Source: Terriglobales bacterium
GTDB taxonomy: Bacteria; Acidobacteriota; Terriglobia; Terriglobales; Acidobacteriaceae
NCBI GenBank assembly: GCA_035487355.1
Contig: DATHMF010000093.1
Location: forward strand, 37,713 to 101,712
Direction of reading: 5' to 3'
Length of the DNA stretch: 64,000 bases
A program made the translations under genes and the position numbers. Of the stretch, positions 8,930-16,382 are shown piece after piece (within the stretch, counting starts at the first letter, position 1; each line of letters opens with the position of its first letter). Below the pieces are notes generated by a model. It searched no databases, had not been told where the DNA came from, and saw only the letters and a program-made list of their open reading frames with translations.

Positions 8930-9181
8930 TCAGTTCTCAATTCACGGCTCTCAGTTCTCAGAATCGCAACCAACGCAAAATTGTATACCGCAGCGGGCAG
9001 GTTTCCCGCCACAGTGCGGCAAGAAGTACGATTTTAGAATTGATAGACGGATCGGGAGTGGATCGGTTTGGAAAAACATAGCAGCATGAGTATGAGTTGA
9101 TTTGTTTCCGTGTTGCCCGTTATTCAGAACGTTCGAGTCCTGCGGTAGCAGTTAGCGAGTCGGGAATGGCGAATTGCCGTT
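8930..9181. other. Gap with a family E word
   Basis: This 252-bp stretch lies upstream of the receptor. It starts with a degenerate CAGTTCTCA...TCTCAGTTCTCAG word (8931-8961), immediately before the receptor's start codon on its own strand. Otherwise I see no gene, RNA or clear promoter. TTCGAGTCC near 9129 resembles a tRNA T-loop by chance. Confidence 0.5.
8931..8961. repeat. Family E word at the receptor start
   Basis: CAGTTCTCAATTCACGG with CTCTCAGTTCTCAG, two degenerate copies, abuts the start codon of the receptor gene (minus strand start 8929). It forms its 5' leader. Confidence 0.7.
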
Positions 9182-9451
9182 TCAGTAAGGTGGTTTTCCG
9201 GGGGAGTCGACCCACTGACCACCCTTGCACTCCGCGTATCCATCCGAAAGACGAAGTAAGGCACTGTTATCGAGTGCTACAAAATCATCGATCAGCCACC
9301 GATGGCTCTCTAGAATCACGGTCACAACGCCTTCATAATGCTCGTACGCTGTTGGATAGCCGCAGCAATATATTTGTTTGTGAGTGAATCCGAGGTGAAC
9401 ATCGACCCGGTTTTCTCCGATGGCTGTGCTGCCGAGAATCGAGAACTTCAT
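9182..9451 (-). CDS. Hypothetical small protein
   Basis: An 89-residue open frame with an ATG start and balanced composition, unlike repeat-derived frames nearby. Visible features are three Cys residues (two adjacent, YCCGYP) and a hydrophobic central strand-helix pattern (VVTVILESHRWLIDDFVAL). I do not recognise the family. It lies 134 bp downstream of the OmpA-family gene on the same strand. It could be a genuine small conserved protein or chance. Confidence 0.5.
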   Translation of the reverse strand: MKFSILGSTAIGENRVDVHLGFTHKQIYCCGYPTAYEHYEGVVTVILESHRWLIDDFVALDNSALLRLSDGYAECKGGQWVDSPGKPPY

Positions 9452-9584
9452 TGGACTAAGTTTCGAGTCGCCCGTGATTCGGAGTCTCTAACGCGGCTTC
9501 CTTGCTGAGCACTCGACAACTTTCGGCGGGTGATCCCGCTGAAATCCGCTCTCGACGTTTTACACCGGAGCTGTACCGCCTAAT

Positions 9585-10481
9585 TCACTTTGGCTCGATG
9601 ATTGGGCCATTCGTGATGAGCTTCGAATCCACTATGCCGATCTCGACCCGGCGGTTGGCAGCACGCGCTTGGTCGCTGTCGCCCGGAACGCGCGGGTCGG
9701 ACTTGCCAAAACCCTTGGCGCTCATGATTTTCGGGGAAATTCCGGCCTGTACCAAGAAGTCGCGGACAGCTTCGGCGCGACGCTGCGACAGTTGCAAGTT
9801 GTACTTCTGCGTGCCGATGTCGTCCGTATATCCGTAGACAGCAACCGAATATCCCTTAAGCGCCATCAGGATCCCGGCGATGCGATTGAGGATGTCGCGG
9901 TATTCCGGTTTAATGGCTGCCTTATCAAAGTCGAAGCGAATTGACTTGCTGTCCAGCGTCATCACCAAGCCCATCGCGGTACGACGCGTTTCGGCGATTT
10001 GCCCGAGAGCCTGTTGCAGCTGTTGAAGTTCCGCCTCTCGCTGCTGCCGATACTGTTCAGCCTGCTGTGTGGCTTGATCCGCCTTTTGCTGCTCAGCGGC
10101 GGCCTGCTGCCGCGCAAGTTCCGCCTGAGCCTCCGAGTTCGATTGAGCCTGCTTCGCCAAGTCGCGCTCTTGAGCGGCTGCTTGCGCGTTCGCAGCCGCT
10201 TGCGAAGCTTGCTGAGCGGACGTCTGCGATTGTTCCTGTACCCGCTCGACCTGCCGGCTGAGAGCCTCCGTCTGCTGGCTGAGAGCCTCCGTCTGCTGGC
10301 TGAGCTGTGCCACCTCGCGCTCCAGGCGACGAACCGATCTTAGATAAACAAACCCAAGAATCAAGCTGAGCGCGATTGCGATCACTCCCAGAGCCAACGC
10401 CAACTTCCCTTGAGACTTGCCAGGTGCATCCCCAAGTCCACGCTCATTCAGCTTTAGCGGCACTCGTGAAGAGTCCATCAT
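9585..10481 (-). CDS. OmpA-family protein with membrane anchor and coiled coil
   Basis: A 298-residue protein with one N-terminal membrane helix (about residues 25-48). A long Gln/Ala/Glu-rich coiled coil follows (about 50-160), including the exact heptad repeat QQTEALS-QQTEALS. The C-terminal OmpA peptidoglycan-binding domain (about 178-290) carries YTDDIGTQKYNLQLSQRRA and the closing NRRVEIGI. The OmpA domain would bind diaminopimelate in peptidoglycan, with the coiled coil spanning from the inner membrane. Architecture resembles MotB/YiaD-type tethers rather than a beta-barrel OmpA. No flagellar or Tol partner is adjacent. Confidence 0.88.
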   Translation of the reverse strand: MMDSSRVPLKLNERGLGDAPGKSQGKLALALGVIAIALSLILGFVYLRSVRRLEREVAQLSQQTEALSQQTEALSRQVERVQEQSQTSAQQASQAAANAQAAAQERDLAKQAQSNSEAQAELARQQAAAEQQKADQATQQAEQYRQQREAELQQLQQALGQIAETRRTAMGLVMTLDSKSIRFDFDKAAIKPEYRDILNRIAGILMALKGYSVAVYGYTDDIGTQKYNLQLSQRRAEAVRDFLVQAGISPKIMSAKGFGKSDPRVPGDSDQARAANRRVEIGIVDSKLITNGPIIEPK

Positions 10482-10633
10482 TGGCCAATCTTAGCTTGGA
10501 ATTCTAGATAGAAGCAAAACGAAATAGCTCGCGGATGGTCGGCAATCCGGGCCTCCTAAATTGACCACTACTACCGATCAAAAAGTGAAGCTAGAAGTTA
10601 GAAAGAAGTCACAAAGCAGGAGTTGGGGAAGGG

Positions 10634-12067
10634 TTAACGCAACCGCAAACTGCGAAGCATGGCCTCGAAAGTCCCATGCATCTGATTGAAATCGGGGTCA
10701 GGGGAAATGAACACCAGATAGAGTACGTGCTGGCCGTCGCTGAGTGGCAGGGTCACCAGCCAGTCGCGCTCGCGCAAGGGGTTGCCGCTCTGGTCTTTGA
10801 CGGGTGACACGCCAACCAGGTCTGCCGATTTGGCTGCAATTCCGTTCACCCGTATATCTTCGTCGGTACCAATTTGCTTGAGCTGCGGATTCCCCTGGCG
10901 CAGCCGGGCTATCAGCTCATGTGTGGCCTGGTCGAGTGAATTTGAGTTTTCGGGCTGGAATCCACTCACAATCACGCCGTAGGCCACCTGGTCCTGGGTC
11001 ACACCCGATTGCGGGGCAATGGTCACAGCCGTGGTATTGTCGCCGTAAACCTGCCAGTTATCGGGATAAGAAATCGTGTAAGCATCGTGCTGAAAATCGC
11101 GGACGTTCCCGCTGGGCGCCACCCCTTCGATAGCGGTGCTGGTAAGTTTGTTCCCCGATTTTTGCTGCTGTTGCTGAATCTGCTGCTGGGTAAGGGGCTT
11201 CATGCCCATGGCGCGCTGCTTGATTTGCGCGAACTCCGGGGTGCTGTCAGGCAGATATTGCTTGGCAGGCAGCGTGGCGACCTCCTTGGAGACATATTGA
11301 TAACGGTTCGCAGGAATGGGGTGATCGCTGAAAAACTGCGAGGTGCTGGCCCCGCCCTGCTGCTGCAGTTTGCGGAAGAACTCGGCCATCCATCTGGGGT
11401 TGTAGCCGGTGTCATACATGATGTCCGTGCCCAGCAAGTCGGCCTCTTGCTCGTTCTGGCGTGAATTCTTGAGGAAGTAGGAGCCTGCTCCAAACTGAAT
11501 CCCAAGCTGGGCAAGCTGGCTGCCGATGCCCTTGCCGAGAAAACCTCCTAAGATGGAAAGCGGAAGCTGGGCCTCCATCTGCTTGGTGGCCGCGCGCGTG
11601 GAGTGGCGCTGCACCACGTGCGAGATTTCATGCGCCATCACCGCCGCCACCTCGGCCTCGTTGTCCGCTGCCTGGATTGTCCCCAGATTGAGGTAGATCG
11701 GCCCGCCCGGCATGGCAAAGGCGTTGATCTCCTTCTGGTTGACCACGTGGAAGTTATACGGCCACTTTGCGCCGGGAGCATGCGCCGCCAGGTTGGCTCC
11801 CAGCCTTTGTACATATTTGGTGATGGGGTCAGAGTCACTCAGAAGCGGGAGCTGCTTGTTGGCATCAGCCGAGGCCTGCTGCCCCGCCGCGATTTCCTCT
11901 TGCGAGGAAAACAGGTTGAAGCCGCTGGTGGGTTTCACGCGCGCCTGCATCACGAGCGGAACCACCAGACCCAGGATTAGGATGACTGCCAGGCTTTGGG
12001 ATAAAAAAGGTTTTCGGTTGTCAGTTGCCAGTTGCCGGAAGAGCTTTCCTCGTATGCGGTTCTTCAT
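10634..12067 (-). CDS. M48-family metalloprotease with C-terminal PsbP-like domain
   Basis: A 477-residue protein with an N-terminal membrane helix or signal (about residues 25-45). The M48 peptidase domain holds the zinc motif HEISH (inside VMAHEISHVVQRHSTR, about residue 145) and a third ligand in NEQEADLLGTDIM. A C-terminal domain of about 150 residues (from DAYTISYPDNWQVYG to the end) looks like DUF1795/PsbP. This is close to BepA/LoiP-type periplasmic proteases that police outer-membrane protein assembly. Role inferred from family; location expected in periplasm or at the outer membrane. Confidence 0.9.
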   Translation of the reverse strand: MKNRIRGKLFRQLATDNRKPFLSQSLAVILILGLVVPLVMQARVKPTSGFNLFSSQEEIAAGQQASADANKQLPLLSDSDPITKYVQRLGANLAAHAPGAKWPYNFHVVNQKEINAFAMPGGPIYLNLGTIQAADNEAEVAAVMAHEISHVVQRHSTRAATKQMEAQLPLSILGGFLGKGIGSQLAQLGIQFGAGSYFLKNSRQNEQEADLLGTDIMYDTGYNPRWMAEFFRKLQQQGGASTSQFFSDHPIPANRYQYVSKEVATLPAKQYLPDSTPEFAQIKQRAMGMKPLTQQQIQQQQQKSGNKLTSTAIEGVAPSGNVRDFQHDAYTISYPDNWQVYGDNTTAVTIAPQSGVTQDQVAYGVIVSGFQPENSNSLDQATHELIARLRQGNPQLKQIGTDEDIRVNGIAAKSADLVGVSPVKDQSGNPLRERDWLVTLPLSDGQHVLYLVFISPDPDFNQMHGTFEAMLRSLRLR

Positions 12068-12529
12068 GATCTATCTCCTCGTACACATTACGAAGTAGGC
12101 ATAGCTTTCACGTGGAGAATTATATAGTGCTTCCACAATTACTGTATCCACTACCGTGGAAGAGCACGGCTTTCAGAGTTTGTGGAAAAAGTCGGCTTTT
12201 TTGTCATTCCGAACACGCAGTGGAGGAATCCCTATTGTGCCGAGATTCTTTGCTTCTGCGTTTGTCAGGGCACGGGATTTTATCAGTGCCTCATGGGCTT
12301 TTAATGTAAATGTGTGGAAAACTCAATTTTGTGGGCACCTGAAGGGTGAACAACCCCGAAGGGGTGACGTATTATGCCCAGCGTTTCCAGCGCTGGGTAT
12401 CGTAGGAAACGATTCGTAGTCCCGTTAGGGACGACGCTATCGCGCGTTATTTCTCAAGCCTACGAGAGCTATGGCAATGGTCCCCAAGAATCCTGTTATT
12501 CCTGACGACTGAGGACTAACGACTGAGGA
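12068..12529. repeat. 462-bp gap with REP-like element and family E/F words
   Basis: No gene is visible here. At 12200-12235 lies a family F word (TGTCATTCCGAACACGCAG then GGAGGAATCC). At 12348-12400 is a two-hairpin REP-like element, described separately. At 12501-12532 CTGACGACTGAGGACT is repeated twice imperfectly (family E variant), ending at the stop of the Clp-like gene. Confidence 0.6.
12348..12400 (+). repeat. REP-like double hairpin, copy 1
   Basis: Two adjacent palindromes occur here: CCCCGAAGGGG (12354-12364), then a hairpin whose 7-bp arms are CCCAGCG and CGCTGGG (12377-12397). They are joined by TGACGTATTATG. The same arrangement, in reverse orientation and with the same linker pattern, occurs at 51250-51310. 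Confidence 0.75.
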
Positions 12530-13681
12530 CTACTTGTTATTCGGGACGCTGAACTCGCGGGTTTTGGCCCCCGCACGGGCAGCGCGGGCCTGCGGAGGTG
12601 TGCCCACTTCCTGTCCGTACTTCTCAAGCATTACGGGAACCATGGCCCCCTCAGCTTCTTTGACGAAGGCCATCTTGCCTTCCGCATCCATATCAATGCG
12701 CACATAGTCGCCTAGCTTCACCTGGCTTGTAGCAACCAGGTTGGCCAGTGGAAAGACGATAAAACGCTCAATGGCACGCTTGAGGTGGCGTGCTCCGTAC
12801 TTGAGGTCGGTGCCTTTTTCCAGCAGAAAGCTCTTCACCCGGGGCATGCAGTTAAAGACAAACTGGCTGTTCCCCGTCGCCTGCAGAATGCGCTGTTGCA
12901 CCATGCCCAGCTCGATTTCGAGGATGCGCTCGAGGTGCGCGGGCTGCAACATCTTAAAGACCACCATCTTATCAATGCGGTTCATGAACTCAGGGGAGAA
13001 CTTGCGCCGCGCCGCCTCCTGGGCGGTGCGGGTGATCTTGTCGTCGAGCTTGGAATCCACTAAGGCCGGTCTCTGGGCAAAACCCATGGCCCCGTGGATA
13101 AGCTCGTTCGTCTCACTGGCGCCGAGATTCGAGGTCATGATGATGATGCAATGGGAGAGGTCCACGCGGCGGTTGTCACCCAGGGTGAGTGTGGCTTTAT
13201 CCAGTATCCCCAGCAGAAGCTGCCAGAGCGCGTCGCTGGCCTTTTCGATCTCGTCGAACAGCAGCAGGGAGAGGCGAAGTTTTTCCGTGTGCCACTCGTT
13301 CAGGGCCTCCTGGGTCAGCAGCGGATGGGTTTCGCGATGGCCGAGGTAGCCCGGTGGCGAGCCAATCAGCTTGGCAATCTCGTGGCTGTGCTGAAATTCA
13401 GCGCAATCAATCTTGATGCAGGCCTTGGGATCTCCGAAGAGCGCCTCGGCCATGGCCTCGACCACGCGCGTTTTGCCGGAGCCGGTGGGCCCCAGAAACA
13501 ACAGATTGCCCACGGGGCGCCCTGGGGGAGTCAGGCCGGCCAGAAACATCTGGTAGATTTGTGTGACCTTCTCAATGGCGGCGTCCTGGCCCACGATTTT
13601 CCGCCGCAATGCCGCTTCAAAATCTAGTGCGTCGTTGCCGCGCCGGGTGGGATCCAACGCTGTATTCAATCCTGTCCTCAT
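12530..13681 (-). CDS. Stand-alone Clp/Hsp100-type AAA+ ATPase
   Basis: A 383-residue protein equivalent to the second ATPase module of ClpA/ClpB plus the small C-terminal D2 domain. Visible motifs are IVGQDAAIEKV at the domain start, Walker A GPTGSGKT (about residue 67), IGSPPGYLGH pore-loop region, Walker B LLLFDEIEKA, sensor TSNLGA and the arginine-finger region MNRIDKMVVF. There is no N-domain, first AAA module or middle domain, and no IGF/LGF ClpP-docking loop is obvious. It may unfold proteins or act as a specialised disaggregase. No protease subunit gene is adjacent. Confidence 0.87.
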   Translation of the reverse strand: MRTGLNTALDPTRRGNDALDFEAALRRKIVGQDAAIEKVTQIYQMFLAGLTPPGRPVGNLLFLGPTGSGKTRVVEAMAEALFGDPKACIKIDCAEFQHSHEIAKLIGSPPGYLGHRETHPLLTQEALNEWHTEKLRLSLLLFDEIEKASDALWQLLLGILDKATLTLGDNRRVDLSHCIIIMTSNLGASETNELIHGAMGFAQRPALVDSKLDDKITRTAQEAARRKFSPEFMNRIDKMVVFKMLQPAHLERILEIELGMVQQRILQATGNSQFVFNCMPRVKSFLLEKGTDLKYGARHLKRAIERFIVFPLANLVATSQVKLGDYVRIDMDAEGKMAFVKEAEGAMVPVMLEKYGQEVGTPPQARAARAGAKTREFSVPNNK

Positions 13682-13940
13682 AATGCCTGTGCCCCTTCCT
13701 GTCGGGCAGTTATTCTGACTGCGTCTCTCTCCCTAATACATTTGATGCAAGATGGGCAGCTTTGGAATCACCCTTTTGGAAATCTTGGGTACACTGCCTT
13801 GACTGTCCGCTTGCCCGGTCTCCCCTGAACGAACATCTTTGCGAAATACAACCTGCTTCTAAGGTATACACCGGGGTTGCAGGCTGCTTGAGAAGTGCTA
13901 GTATGCGGATTCTCCCCGAGAAGAATTGGAAGTACTTTAC

Positions 13941-15626
13941 ATGGAGCCTCGCAAGTTATCTCTTGGTGTATCTCACGTCAATTCATTTTTTGTTTTTCTG
14001 ATTCTGATTTTGCTCGGCGGATGCGGGTTTTCGCGTTCCCAAATCGGGCAAACCGGAAATCCTGCGCCGGCACAGGCAGCGGCCACCTCCGCTACGGTGG
14101 CAACCACCGGCCTTCCATCCGGAGCTGCGCCGTTCCATTACACCGTCAAGCGCGGTGAAAGCATTCCGGCAGTGGTGCGGCAATTTATTTCGCACACGTC
14201 GTATATGACAGGCGCCGAACTGGAAAGCGCCTTGCGCGAGGCCAACAACAAGCCTAAAGGAAATGGTCTGAAGCCGGGCGAAGACCTTATTATCCCCGGC
14301 TATGAGACGGAGCCGATTGTGGAGCACTCGGTTACGGTGCCGAAAAATTTTGAAGTGCGGGCCATTTACCTGACGGGAACGATGGCGGGCAGTGACCACG
14401 GCATACGCATCATCCGGCGATGGCACGATCTGGGCGGGAACGCCGTGGTCTTCGACATCAAAGACAGCGATGGTTCGGTAAATATTGCCTTCGACCATCC
14501 CCTGGCCCCCAAGGTCAAACACCATTCCATTGCCAACCTGCCTAAATTCATCCGGTTTCTGCATTCCGAAAACATGCATGCCATTGCGCGCATCGCTCTC
14601 TTCCGCGATGAACACATTGCGCGCGACTACCCGGAGCTGGCCGTGCAATCAAAGCGTGCTCTGGCAGGCACGCAGACTGCACCTAAGCCGAATAAGGCTG
14701 CGCAAGACAATGCAGCCGCGCAGAATAATGTAGTCGCGCAGACTCCAGCTAACCAGAATCAAACCACCCCGGACCAAAGCACGCAAGCTCAGGCAACCCA
14801 GACTCAGGCTGCGCAAAATGAATCCGCACAAAATCAAGCTGCGCAAGCCACGACTGTGCAGAAAGAAGCTCCGCAGAAGAAAGTTGCGCAAAAGAAACCT
14901 GCGCAGAACAAGACCGCCCCTCAGCCCTGGCGGGAGAACGGCAAATTGGTCTGGGCCGATACTTCAAATCCCAAAGTTCAGGAATATAACCTGGCGCTGG
15001 CGAAATTTGTTGCCGGCTCAGGGGCCGATGAAGTTCAATTTGACTATGTCCGCTTCCCCGCCGAAGGCGACCAGAAAGATGCTTGGTTTGCTTTCATGAA
15101 AAGCCATCCCGAGTGGCAGCGCGCCGATGTGATTGCCGATTTTCTGTCGCGCGCCTACTCAGAGCTGCATCCTGCAGGCGTGCTGCTCTCGCTCGATGTT
15201 TTTGGTGTGATGGCGTGGCAGCGCTCGGTTGACCTGAACCACACCGGCCAGGACATTGTTCGCATGGCAAAATATTGCGACGTGCTCTCGCCTATGATTT
15301 ATCCTTCGCACTTCTTTGGCATGGATGGTTACAGGCGGCCGGGCGATGCGCCGGAACACTTTATCTCCAGTTCAATGCAGCGCTTCGAGAAGGTAACGCA
15401 GGGCAGCGGTGTAGTGCTGAGGCCGTGGCTGCAGGCCTTTGGCTGGCGCACCAGCACATATTCGCCACAGTACATCGAAACCCAGGTAAAAGTCGCCAAA
15501 AACAACGGCGGAGTCGGTTTCCTGTTCTGGAACGCGCGCAACGACTATGGCCGTCCCTTCACAGCCATGCCGGTGATGACCCACAAAATGGATGAGTACT
15601 TCCAGGCAGCCACCAAAAAATCATAA
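13941..15626 (+). CDS. Lipoprotein with LysM-like domain and DUF4015-type glycoside-hydrolase-like barrel
   Basis: A 561-residue protein. The N-terminus is a lipoprotein signal (LILILLGGCG, lipobox LGGC). A LysM-like segment (HYTVKRGESI...LKPGEDLIIPGY) suggests glycan binding. The DUF4015-type barrel starts at about VRAIYLTGTMAG and contains DIKDSDGSVN, DEVQFDYVRFP and DVFGVMAW. It is interrupted by about 85 residues of Gln/Ala/Asn/Lys-rich sequence (DNA 14665-14920). The start is set at ATG 13941, which has TGGAAG 8 nt upstream, rather than the TTG at 13926. Substrate unknown; cell-envelope polysaccharide is a reasonable guess. Confidence 0.82.
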   Translation: MEPRKLSLGVSHVNSFFVFLILILLGGCGFSRSQIGQTGNPAPAQAAATSATVATTGLPSGAAPFHYTVKRGESIPAVVRQFISHTSYMTGAELESALREANNKPKGNGLKPGEDLIIPGYETEPIVEHSVTVPKNFEVRAIYLTGTMAGSDHGIRIIRRWHDLGGNAVVFDIKDSDGSVNIAFDHPLAPKVKHHSIANLPKFIRFLHSENMHAIARIALFRDEHIARDYPELAVQSKRALAGTQTAPKPNKAAQDNAAAQNNVVAQTPANQNQTTPDQSTQAQATQTQAAQNESAQNQAAQATTVQKEAPQKKVAQKKPAQNKTAPQPWRENGKLVWADTSNPKVQEYNLALAKFVAGSGADEVQFDYVRFPAEGDQKDAWFAFMKSHPEWQRADVIADFLSRAYSELHPAGVLLSLDVFGVMAWQRSVDLNHTGQDIVRMAKYCDVLSPMIYPSHFFGMDGYRRPGDAPEHFISSSMQRFEKVTQGSGVVLRPWLQAFGWRTSTYSPQYIETQVKVAKNNGGVGFLFWNARNDYGRPFTAMPVMTHKMDEYFQAATKKS

Positions 15627-15679
15627 CCGGAGCCGCTGTGAGCAAAGCGAACAGCAGCTATTGCGCCGGCTTGCGGCGC

Positions 15680-15745
15680 GCGGTGGGAGCCCCCGGCTTT
15701 AGCCGGGGGTAAGGTTGTAGCGTTTTGGGGCTTCAGCCCCGGCGT
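15680..15745 (+). repeat. REP-like doublet, copy 1
   Basis: A hairpin with 8-bp arms, CCCCCGGC and GCCGGGGG around TTTA (15690-15709), is followed by a second palindrome GGGGCTTCAGCCCC (15727-15740). The flanks are GGTGGGAG on the left and TTGTAGCGTTTT in the middle. A matching doublet lies in the opposite orientation at 49646-49712, with the same GGTGGGAG flank. Confidence 0.8.
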
Positions 15746-16082
15746 TTTTGTAAGTTAGGACATTTGCTATGCAGCCCCGAGGTAGTTCCTTCCTGCGCTC
15801 CAAGCGTTTATGAAGTGGCCCCATTGTGGTATCAAACTCTTGATTCCGGGAAAACACGGACTAACATATGTCTCAGAACTGTATTCAGCATTCCAGAAAT
15901 GCGGAGGCTCTTGCCTTCAAGGATCTTTGAAAACTCGCCAACAATTCCCAGACCACCAAGCTAACAGGGGGTAGGGGCGCTAACTGGATACCGTCTCTCC
16001 GAAGGCGAATCCGGGGCTTTCCTGATGACTGAGGACTTTCTTTTTGAGCAGCCAGCTCCTTCGAGAACTGAGAACTGTTTTG

Positions 16083-16202
16083 AGGACTCACTCACGGCAC
16101 TAGCTGCTAGTGCACCATATTTCCTCGATATGTCATTGATTACTAGTAACTTAGTTTCAATAAGGCTATTTCAGCAAGTGCGGTCTTCTGAGAACTGAGA
16201 AC
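16083..16202 (+). repeat. 171-bp-period duplication, copy 1
   Basis: It begins AGGACTCACT and contains a perfect 8-bp inverted repeat GCACTAGC-T-GCTAGTGC (16097-16113). It continues ACCATATTTC and CATTGATTA, and ends TTTCAGCAAG then GGTCTTCTGAGAAC. By eye it is about 80-85% identical to the copy starting at 16254. Confidence 0.8.
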
Positions 16203-16253
16203 TCTCCTTTACCGACGACTGAGGACTCTCTGAAGGGCGAAGCCGGGTTGCTA

Positions 16254-16380
16254 AGGACTCACTTGACGGCACTACCTTGCTAGTGCACCATATTTCTTGG
16301 ATATGCCATTGATTATAAGTGACTTAGTATCTATAAGACCTATTTCAGCAAGGGGGGTCTTCTGAGAACCAAGAACTGTT
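16254..16380 (+). repeat. 171-bp-period duplication, copy 2
   Basis: This is the second copy of the unit starting at 16083, with the same order of blocks: AGGACTCACT, GCACTA...TAGTGC, ACCATATTTC, CATTGATTA, TTTCAGCAAG, GGTCTTCTGAGAAC. The central palindrome has decayed to 6-bp arms. Confidence 0.8.
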
Positions 16381-16382
16381 CT

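Larger units (their letters stand above)
15627..16382. repeat. 756-bp repeat-filled gap between convergent genes
   Basis: No coding sequence is visible here. The gap holds a REP-like doublet (15680-15745), family E words (GACTGAGGACT and GAGAACTGAGAACTG at 16020-16080, 16187-16230 and 16361-16380), and a 171-bp-period tandem duplication (16083-16380). It separates the plus-strand glycoside-hydrolase-like gene from the minus-strand diguanylate cyclase gene. Confidence 0.7.

Noticed and set aside
7844..9037. 397-residue plus-strand open frame
   Set aside because: It is antisense to the well-supported TonB-type receptor gene and has shadow-like composition.
9118..9150. tRNA-like TTCGAGTCC
   Set aside because: No acceptor stem, D-arm or anticodon arm can be built around it; a chance T-loop match.
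15627..16382. Insertion sequence or prophage remnant
   Set aside because: No transposase or phage-like frame is present; the gap is fully accounted for by short repeats.
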